DNA of 64,000 bases from Closterium sp. NIES-65. Its lineage: Eukaryota > Streptophyta > Zygnematophyceae > Desmidiales > Closteriaceae. The stretch is taken from positions 989,114 through 1,053,113 of the forward strand of contig CANXME010001298.1 in assembly GCA_948144175.1 (NCBI GenBank), given 5' to 3'. The translations under genes were made by a program, and so were the position numbers. Of this stretch, positions 1 to 9,200 are shown piece by piece. Position 1 is the stretch's first letter; each line of letters opens with the position of its first letter. The notes below the pieces were generated by a model. That model saw nothing but the letters and a program-made list of their open reading frames with translations, did not search any database and was not told the DNA's origin.

Positions 1-678
1 GTCTGGGAGGGCATTGGTGGAGGGGCAGAGGGGCGGATGGGATGTTGTATGAGGGGTGGAGGGGAGTCAACAGAGTAGTCAGTGGTAGGAGAAAATGAAG
101 GAAAAAAAGGTCAGACACGAACGCACAGGCAGTGACAGGCTACGTGAACAGGCAGAACAGAAGAATGTACCAGTGCATCGGCCCTCTGCCATGGCGTATC
201 CAGTCTTGCAAACACACGTCGCAAGGTTCCCCTCCTTGACACAAGTGGAATTTGCGTCAGAGCCCTCACAGTTCTTGATGACGCACACATCTGATGGGAG
301 GGGCGGAGAGGGAGTGAATGTGAAACACGAACTCAATGGTGCAAAGGCTCTAGGGACTTGTGGCACCAATGGCAACTAGCACTTGCATTGCACATGATAG
401 AGGCGGCACAAAAGCATCAGAGGCCATACCAATGCACGTCTTGCCATCCTCCTGCAACGCAAAGCCCGTGTCACACACACAGGACGCCGCTCCAGTATCA
501 TCCTTGACGCACTGGCCATTCACCCCACAGTTCTGAATCTCGCAGGTGTCTGGGTTGGGGGGGGGGGGGGGAAAGGGTGGGGAGGGGCGAGAGAGAGAGG
601 GGGGAGAAAGGATGGAGAGGAGTCAACAAGAGGAAGTTTTGACAGAATACACACACACACACAAGCACATACACACAG

Positions 679-711
<33 letters not shown>

Positions 712-1300
712 CGCATGCTTCCGCATATTGAAGAGCACACTACATGAGCAAAACGCAGCTCGCAAACGCACCAGTGCATTGGCCCTCTGCCATGGCGTAT
801 CCAGTCTTGCAAACACAGGTCGCAAGGTTCCCCTCCTTGACACAAGTGGAATTGGCGTCAGAGCCCTCACAGTTCTTGATGACGCACACATCTGATGGGA
901 GGGGAAAAGGAGTGAATGTGATGTACAAGAAGAAAGGTAAGGAAGATGAAAAGATTCGAACAGACTAGCAGCACCAACGGAAAATACAACTTGCATATGA
1001 TAAAGGAGGTACAAAAGCACATAGCATCGTGGGCAGAAGGCACACACTTGGTACATGGAACGTACCAATGCAAGTCCTGCCATCCTCCTGCAGCGCAAAG
1101 CCAATGTCACATTCGCAGTGTGCCGCTCCAGTAATGTCATCCTTAATGCACTGGCCGTTTTCTCCACAGTTCTGAATCTCACAGGTATTTGGGTGGGGAA
1201 AGGGGTGGGGGAGAGAAGAGGTGGGGGAGGGATGGGGGAGAGAGGGAGCAAGGGTGGAGAGGAGTCAGCATGAGGAAGCTTGACAGAGTAAACAAACAAA

Positions 1301-1337
<37 letters not shown>

Positions 1338-3585
1338 AGGATGAAGTGAAGGTTATATGAGCACAACGACGAACGCACCAGTGCATTGGCCCTCTGCCAT
1401 GGCGTATCCAGTCTTGCAAACACACGTCGCAAGGTTCCCCTCCTTGACACAAGTGGAATTGGCGTCAGAGCCCTCACAGCTCTTGATGACGCACACATCT
1501 GATGGGAGGGGCGGAGAGGATTGAAGAAAATGATTTAGGCGCGATGTCAAGAGAGGCATGAGGAGACTGTGTGGAAAGTGGAACTACCGCCCCATGCTAG
1601 AAGGGGCACATAGTGCACACTGCAGCAACAGCTAGAGCATTCAGACCGAACGAGCTCTTTGGCACATCGGCACAGACCACTACATGCAGCACCCACCAAT
1701 GCACGTCTTGCCATCCTCCTGCAACGCAAAGCCCGTATCACACACACAGGACGCCACTCCAGTATCATCCTTGACGCACTGGCCATTCACCCCACAGTTC
1801 TGAATCTCGCAGGTGTCTGGGTGGGGAGTGGGGTGGGGTAGAGAGGCAGAGACGAGGGTTGGAGAGGAGAGAAGGGGAGTCAAGGAGAGGTAGGTTGAGT
1901 GCCAACGGAAGTGCAGACACTCACAGACACAGGAGGAAATGCACGTGCGCCTACACACACAAGATGGTACCAGCAAACGTACCAGTGCAGACGCCTGCGT
2001 TCAAGGCATATCCAGTCTTGCACACACATGATGCAACACCACCAGCCTTGAAGCAAATAGAGTTGGCATCATGGCCCTCGCAATCAGCGATCACACAGAT
2101 GTCTGCAAGGAGAGTTGGAGAGCATTGAACAAGGAACGGAATATCATCAAAAATAGGCAGCAGAATATAATAGCAGCAAACACTATGGAAGCATGCACCA
2201 GCACAGCCAAGCACACAGCACAGCCCACAGCACGGCACACAGCACAGAACACAACACAGCACAGCACAGCACGCAGCAGATTTTGACGGCCGTAGCACTC
2301 AAGCCCGTGCAGCGCGTACCTTTGCACGTGTGACCATCGGGATGCAAGGCGAAGTCAGGGTAGCAAGCACAGGATGCATTGCCAGCAGCACCCTTGCTGC
2401 ACGTGCTGTTCACACGGTTCTTGAGCACACACGTGTCTGCACGTGCCGTGTGATGCGAGCAGGTGAGTGGAAGAGGGAGAGAACAGGGAGGGAGAGGCCA
2501 ATGACGCGAGAGACAGGGAAGGCATGAAGAGCAGGTGCTGCGAGAGCAGATGAGAGTAGAGAAAGCAGCACAGCAGCAACAGTCAGCAAGGTAGAAGGAA
2601 AGTGAGCAGGGCAGCACTGACCAACGCAGCCGGTGGGCGTCATGGCGAATCCCCAATTGCACACACACATGGCGAGGCCGTCCTCCTCCTTCACGCACGA
2701 GGAGTTGGGGTCGCACACCATAATCGCGCACGAATCTGCGGAGTGGGATCGCAGAGGGGTAGATGCAGGGCAATGCACGCCCGGTGGATGAGAGTTGCTA
2801 TTGGAGAATGATCAGAAGTCAACGCGTGGAGGCAAAATGGCGGCACTTACGGGCGCAGGAGGCAAAATGGCGGCACTTACGGGCGCAGGAGGCGTTGGGC
2901 AGCAGCTGGAAGCCCTTGAGGCACACGCAGTTGGCCCAGCCCGCCTCGTCCTTGGGGCACCTCGAGTTGGTGCCGCAGTTGCGGAGCGCACACGTGTCTG
3001 GAGCAGGCAGGCGACATGTGGAGAACACAAGGGACCACATGACGGGCACACGCAGTCACGTGAGGAGAACACGCAAGCATAAGTGAGGATCAAGCAGGGG
3101 GGAGCGAGGAAAGAAAATTTGGACTTGAGAGCCTTGAAACGAGGCAGACCAGAAGGCATTCAGACACTCTAAATGCAGGCATGCAGTGAATTTTTGAACG
3201 CAGATGATACAAAACACTCAAGAATTCGGAATGCAGGCCTGCTTCATGCGTAGCACGCGGAGGGAGAGGGAGCATTGGAGCACCCACCAAGGAAGTTGCA
3301 TGCTGGGTCCCTTTCCTGGCCCCACCGGCAGGCCTGCAGGCGGATGGCCTCCGCCACGGGCGCACAGGTTGGTGCGTTGGAGGAGGGGGGAAGGGGGGAG
3401 GGGGAGGAGAGGCAAGAAGGAAAAAGGCAGAGCAATAAGTGTAGAGGAGAGATGCAAGTTCGGAGAGCAAGGAAAGGTAGTTGCAAGTTTGGAGAGCAAG
3501 GAAGTTGCAAAGTTTGGAGAGCGCGTGAGAGAATACCTGAGAGGAGAGCCACCAGTGCAGCGAGCAAGATGCCACGAGAACCCAT
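1..3585 (-). CDS. Secreted multi-EGF-like-domain protein, multi-exon, 3' end off the window
   Basis: No named homologue is recognised; the modules resemble EGF-like domains. The signal exon is 3585-3537 (MGSRGILLAALVALLSG), with ATG at 3585 and donor GTATTC. Module exons, written high to low on the minus strand, are 2997-2881, 2735-2622, 2436-2320, 2102-1983, 1816-1697, 1498-1379, about 1199-1075 (defective acceptor), 891-772, 549-430 and 290-171. Each is 114-120 bp, has phase 1 on both sides, and encodes a Cys-rich unit starting D-[TV]-C and containing CVC or CEC near its middle. Symmetric phase 1-1 exons are classic for shuffled extracellular modules. A further 5' exon near 3366-3285 (Cys-rich, donor GTGGGT) is likely, but I found no AG acceptor for it in the expected place. 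The module at 2436-2320 lacks one expected cysteine. The product is probably secreted or at the cell surface; its ligand is unknown. The gene continues past base 1. Confidence 0.72.
648..713. repeat. (CA)n microsatellite in intron
   Basis: An interrupted CA dinucleotide run within the repeated intron of the EGF gene. Confidence 0.9.
1303..1334. repeat. (CA)n microsatellite in intron
   Basis: A CA run in the paralogous intron of the next tandem unit, preceded by AAAC repeats. Confidence 0.9.
2831..2890 (-). repeat. Two 30-bp direct repeats duplicating a 5' splice site
   Basis: Units 2831-2860 and 2861-2890 look identical. On the minus strand each contains a consensus donor GTAAGTGCC after a Cys codon. 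The proximal donor ends the exon at 2881 and the distal one at 2851. The extra 30 nt is open and in frame, adding ten residues including one Cys. Confidence 0.8.
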
Positions 3586-5111
3586 GATCCTGATGCTACT
3601 GATGCTGCTGACAAGTCTGGTGACGCCGCTGGTGACGCTGGTGGCTCCCTTGACTCGGAAAGAGGAGTAGTGACTCGCAACCAGCAAATGCGAATGTGGA
3701 AGGGAGACCCAAATGCGGCTTAAGTACTATGAGACGGACTGCCCGTGGATACAAGCCTTGAAGGCAACTCCAGCCCTCCTTCCCCCTCCCCCTCCTCTTC
3801 TCCCTCCCTCCCTTTCCCCAACATTCCCCCAAGAGGTCTTCTCCCCTGCCCAGCGCCAGGACCAACTCGAGGCTCCAAGCTCGTCATACTACTAGTGGAG
3901 CGCGCATTGAACCGTGTGGAGAGAACGGCGAGATGCGGCGAAATATCGACCTTGCGGCTGGTGTTGGGGAAGAAAGGCGCCGTGCCTTACGCGCAAATGA
4001 AGCCGACTGCTTCGAAACAGACTGCCTGAACGTAGCGAATCGGAGTCCCATCGGCGGCAATACTATATTGCACACGACAAAATGCATGCTGGCCACTAAC
4101 GACACACGCCCCCACTCCTTGAATTTGACGAGTAGGCGCCGCGCCTTCCGCGCCGCTGCTTCGAAAGACTGCCTGACTTCTAGCGACCCGGAGTCCATTA
4201 GCGGTAGCGATACACCCTGTTAATCAACGTTCTGACAATTGGGAGCTGCGTCAACAGTGCTATCATTTAGCGCCACTGTGCATGTGACCAACACCCCTAA
4301 TGTTGACAACCACACAGTGCACCTAGCGACAAATCAGAACATTCTAAATGGTCTGTTGACTTTGTCTTCACATGTTGACCTGACATTTCATACGGAAACA
4401 AAATCTAGTACACATCTAGATGCCCGTGTTATGAGTTTTACTAGACAGAGTGCGCGGAAGACTTAATAAAGAAGACGTGGTTACAGAATGATCACAAAAT
4501 GAAGAAAGCGAGTATTTATAGGGCGAAAACCAGCTAGGCGAGAACCTCTAGGTGTGCGTGGCTCGGGAATGTCGCGATTGGTGCGGGGCGACTCGGGATT
4601 GGCTCGGTGCGAAAGTGTAGGCCGAGCCATCCTGACGCAAAGTGCTCGGGCTGTCCTCGCTAGGAGCAGCCTCTACAGTAATGAATTGCATATTCATTAC
4701 AGCCCGAATGCCTGCAGAACGGTCTTTTTGGCAACCACAAATTTACATTTTGCCACTTTCTGAGAAATTTATCGTCCTAGCAATCTGGCGATCGCTTGAT
4801 GTGCGCATGATGCAACGCCGAGAAGACGCATGATGCGTCGAATTGGGCAATTGAACAGCGCGTCATGCGTGTGGGGAAGGCGTAAGGTGCGTGCTCCTCT
4901 GCTTCGAAGAACCTTCTGCACCCTAGAATTCCTCGGAAATTTGAGATTGAGATTTGACATGCCTGAAATTCGAAATCTCCAATTTCCGATTTCCCAAACC
5001 TCAATCTCCATTTTCCGAACCTCAATTTTTCAATTTCAAATTCCTTATTCCCGAACCTCAGGACGTGTCTCATGTGAAGGGTCCGCTGGATCTGTTCCGC
5101 GACCAGAATCT
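3586..5111. other. Intergenic flank, no gene recognised
   Basis: This is the region upstream of the EGF gene start. The ORFs here are short and show no domain I recognise. It turns AT-richer after about 4200. A short sequence rich in GATGCG/CGCATC sits at 4795-4870 and a run of GAAATTGAGG-like words at about 4940-5060. No convincing promoter element was identified. Confidence 0.5.
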
Positions 5112-5305
5112 TGTCGAAATATGTTATTCATATTAATATAACTGTCTGTAGTGTTAGTGTAGTTATGTTTCCAGTTTGGTGGTGCACCTCATTACCCTAG
5201 TTCTTGCCTATATCTTTGTACCTTTGCTCTTTATTGAACCCCTCTTCCCTCTCGCTACTCTCGACACCCTCACCTAGTTTCCTAGGTTCCAAGCTAATTT
5301 TGACA
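5112..5305 (+). repeat. Element A 5' LTR
   Basis: 194 bp, TG...CA ends, immediately followed by the primer-binding site. Confidence 0.85.
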
Positions 5306-5318
5306 TGGTATTAAGAGC
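5306..5318 (+). promoter_or_regulatory. Element A primer-binding site
   Basis: TGGTATTAAGAGC closely resembles the plant copia PBS complementary to initiator Met-tRNA (TGGTATCAGAGC). Confidence 0.75.
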
Positions 5319-5351
5319 TAGTTCGTCCTAAGACCTAAATTCATTTTCCCC

Positions 5352-5627
5352 ATGGGCCCACCACGTATCCCCCCGCTCACGGCGCTCGTCACGCCCCCCG
5401 TCGCGACCGTTGTTACGACGGTTGCAACGGTCGCGACCGTCGAAACGATCTCGGCGGCAAGCTGTGCGAGAGCGTTTGCGGCCTCGGTTGCGACCGCTGC
5501 GGATCCGTCGCACCCTCGTCCGGCCCCCCTAAATTTTCCCCCCCCCGTCGCGGCTCTGCACGTCGGCAGCGTCGGTCGCTGTGAGGGGGAAGAAGGGGGG
5601 AAGGGTGTGGCGGCCAGGCCGCAGTAA
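5352..5627 (+). CDS. Short ORF in element A internal domain, unrecognised
   Basis: 91 codons from an ATG 46 bp after the PBS. The product is Ala/Thr/Val-rich (MGPPRIPPLTALVTPP...). It could be a remnant Gag start or non-coding. No motif supports a function. Confidence 0.25.
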   Translation: MGPPRIPPLTALVTPPVATVVTTVATVATVETISAASCARAFAASVATAADPSHPRPAPLNFPPPVAALHVGSVGRCEGEEGGKGVAARPQ

Positions 5628-5894
5628 CCACCAGCGCCCTGCCCCCGCTCGACCGTCCCTCCCTATTCTCCGCCGCATCTGCGGGCTCGTCGCACGCCCT
5701 GCCGCGGAAACTGCTGTTGGGGGAGATGGCGGAAGTGGATGGCGGCCGGGATCTGCAGCAGTGCCCGCGCCGCTCCTGCTCTTTGCCGCTGGGCCGTGCA
5801 TCCTGCTGTGGGGGGGAGGGTGAAGGCGTGGCGGGAGGGACTCTGCGGCGCTAGCCGCTGCCCACCTCCTCTGCTCTCTCCCTGCAGCGCCAGT

Positions 5895-6026
5895 TGAGGA
5901 GAAGTGAACGAGGATGGAATGACTATGAATGAAGTGAGTACAAATAGGAAACCCTAGTTGGGTTGTACCCCCTATGGGATACCCCACTATAGCCTACACA
6001 AATAAGTAAGCTATAATATTCTGACA
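5895..6026 (-). repeat. Element B 3' LTR
   Basis: 132 bp; on the minus strand it starts TGTCAGAATATTATAG and ends TCCTCA. Confidence 0.92.
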
Positions 6027-6238
6027 CACCCCCATAGGCAAAGTGGGGGAGAACAAGGGGTCACAAGACCAGTCAAGCAAAGCAAAGTAAAGCTCAGGGT
6101 GGATCACAAAGTCACCACACATTCCGAGCACAAGTTCAAGGGCCATAAGGCCAGTTCACATGCAAGACCATATATAGAGATATACAAGAGTCAAGCAAGC
6201 AAGAGCAAGAGTATATATAGGTCAAGGTACAAGCAAGG

Positions 6239-9200
6239 TCAAGAAGTGAGCAAGTGAGGCAAGACAGGTACAAGGCCCAGCTGCGTGCAGCAACGCTGAT
6301 AATCACAAGGCGCAAGTGCCTTGGTGAATACATCAGCAGTGTTGGCCTCAGAGGCCACGTACGCAAGTCGCAACTGTCCACGCTGCTGTAGCTCACGAGC
6401 AAGAAAGTAGCGGAGAGCAATGTGCTTTGTCCTGTGCTCCAGTCGCTGCTCTCGACACAAGGCCAGCATGGCCTTGTTGTCTACGCACAGGACTCGAGGA
6501 GAACGAGGCGGCTCTCCAAGGTCGGTCAGCAGGTAGGTGAGCCAGCGAAGCTCCTGGGCAACCATAGCCCCGGCGTAGATCTCAGCCTCACAACTGGAGC
6601 CGAGAACAGAAGACGAGCGGGTAGCCCGCCACGAAACAGAGCCGGAACCAAGGCTGAAGGTGTAACCCTGTGACGACCGCTGCGTAGCCTGGTCGTCAGC
6701 CCAAGAAGCGTCCGCGTGCCCAGTGAGGACCACTGGACTGCGCCCTCCAAGCACTAGCCCCATGCCCGACGTGCTGCACAAGTAGCGCAACACCCTCTTC
6801 GCTGCAGCCATGTGCTCTGGTCGGTGTCTCCCAGGAGCCATGTGCTCCCAAGAGGGTATGCAAGGTCAGGTCGAGTGCAGGTCATCAGGTACATAAGGCA
6901 GCCAACAAGCTCTGCATACGGACCACTCGACTCTACGGACTCATCCAAAGGCAGAGCTGAGAGCGAGTGGCGAGTAGGCAGAGGAGTGGCCTGAGGCGAG
7001 GAGTACGTGAAGCCGAAGCGCTGAAGGACCTGCTGCACCATGTGTGACTGAGTCAGGGTAATGGTGCGGCGTGCTGTGTCCCAGGTGATCTGCTAGCCAA
7101 GGTAGCTGCACAGTTCACCCAGGTCTGTGCACGTGTGTCTCTTCTGCAGCTCGGACTTCACGTAGGCGAGTCCAGCAGTGTCAGCTGTGGCAAAGACCAG
7201 GTCGTCGACGTACACGAGGATGTAGAACGGCGGCAGAGAGGTGTCGGTGCGCAGAAACAGCGACGGGTCGGCAGTAGAAGGAGCAACCCCAAGTGCCGCC
7301 AGAGTAGTCCTCAGTGTGTCGTGCCACTCACGTGGCGCCTGGCGGAGACCGTAGACTGGGCGCCGGAGACTCCACTGGGTACCAGGAGGGAAAGACCCAG
7401 TGAAGCCAGGCGGGCGACGCAGCCAGATCTCCTCGTGCAGGCTGCCCTGCAAGAAAGCAGTGCTGAAGTCGAGAGAGTGCAGCTCGTAGTCACGGTGAGC
7501 AGCAACGTGCAGCAGTACCCGAAGAGTGGTCATCTTCGGGGTGGGGGAGAAGGTCTGAAAGTAGTCAACTCCCTGCCGCTGACTGATGCCACGAGCCACG
7601 TAACGCGCCTTGAAGACAGGCGGAGAACCCGGCGGCCGCTTCACCCTGAAAATCCACATGCCACTGACGATGTTCGCCCCAGGAGGGGGAACAGCGTCAA
7701 CGTAGGTGCCTGTGGACTTCCAGGAAGCCATCTCTGCATCCATAGCTGCCTGCCACTGAGAGGAGTAGGGACCCTCTATCGCCTCCGCGTAAGAGCGCGG
7801 AGTCGGGATGTCTAGCGCATCCGGATCTCCCTCAGGGGCTAGCAGTACAGACGCGAGATGAGGTGAAGCGGCGGCCAGGCACTGGAACTCCTCCTGCCTG
7901 TCCTCAAGGACGTCCGTGCCAAGGGCACACTCACCCCCGACGGACGGAGGACAGGCGGACTCAGACTCAGCGACAAGACGAGCAGCGTAGTCTAGACGAC
8001 AGCGTGCAGCAAAGTCGACGAGCTCAGTGACAAGGGCAGACGCAGCAGAAGACTCCAGAGAAGGGTCAGTGACAGCAGTAGCAAGGAGACGCGTGACAGT
8101 AGGACTGGCAGCACGAAGAGAGTCCGACTCCGGGTCGGCAAGAGTAGGAAGAGAGGAAGAAGGAGGAGAAGGCAAAGGGGCACGCAGAGGAGCAGTGGAC
8201 GGACGCAGTGACATCCGGTGCGTGCCAGGGACAGGAGGAGGACGCTGACGCGAACCGCGACCACTAGTGCGTGCAGGACGAACAGGCGACGCAGGACGAG
8301 ACGCAGGCTCACGACACTCAGTAAGACCTCCAGTCGGACCAGCGTAGGGAGAAGGAGCAGGCAAAGGGGAGGCAGGCTGTAGCTGTGACTGGGGCTGGAC
8401 AGGCTGTGGACCCTCTAAGGGAGGAGGAGGAGGACCAGGAGAAGGTGTAAGACCAAGAACCTGCTGCAGGAGCGGAACGAAGTACGGTCGAGGCCGCGTG
8501 GCGACGCCAGAAACAGCAGGGACAGCACAAGTACCCCCAGCAGGAGTACCGGCTCCAGTAGCACCACCAGCAGCACCTCCAGCAGCACCTCCAGTAGCTC
8601 CAGAACCTCCAGCAGCACCAGGAGCACTGCAAGTCGGACCGCCAGCAGTAGACTCAGCACCAACACCCTCAGTAGCACCAGCTCTAGGAGAACCCTCAGG
8701 CCCAGCAGCTCCAGCACCCACAGCACGAGCACCTCCGGGACGCACGGCAGCAGCACCCTCTGCAGTCGAAGAACCTCCAGCACCAGCAGCACGCCTCCAG
8801 CGTCGGGCAAACCACTCACGCAGCTCCTGAGGGGAGAGTGGCTCCCGGTGAGACAAAGCACCTCCAGGCGGAGAACCTCCAGGCTCAGCACCCCCAGGCC
8901 CACTACCCCCAGGCTCAGCACCCCCAGGCTCAGCACCCCCAGGCTCAGCACCCCCAGACTCAGCACCCCCAGGCTCAGCACCCCCAGACTCCGCACCCCC
9001 AGGCTCAGCACCCCCAGGCGTAGCACCTCCAGTCCCAGCACCCCCAGGCTCAGCTCCCGCAGCAGCACCAGAGTCACTAGTGACCTCGACAGGCTCGACC
9101 GCATCTACCTGGGACACACCTGAAGGGGCAGGACCCTGAGGGGGGAGGGGGTCTACCGGGGGGGGACCTGGTACCAAGAAGAGCGGGGGCGGGGGGAGGG

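Larger units (their letters stand above)
1..1850 (-). repeat. About 605-bp tandem unit carrying two EGF exons
   Basis: Two exon types alternate: V-type (290-171, 891-772, 1498-1379) and E-type (549-430, about 1199-1075, 1816-1697). Equivalent exon ends are spaced 601 and 607 bp apart. Introns repeat too, including the CA tract. This indicates recent tandem duplication of a two-exon unit inside the gene. Confidence 0.75.

Noticed and set aside
498..1452. Long minus-strand ORFs with CVCVCVCV runs in the EGF gene
   Set aside because: Read-through of introns across CA repeats; the exon model with phase 1-1 junctions explains the Cys-rich parts.
3204..3670. Plus-strand ORFs opposite the 5' end of the EGF gene
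   Set aside because: They overlap the signal exon antisense and contain no recognisable domain.
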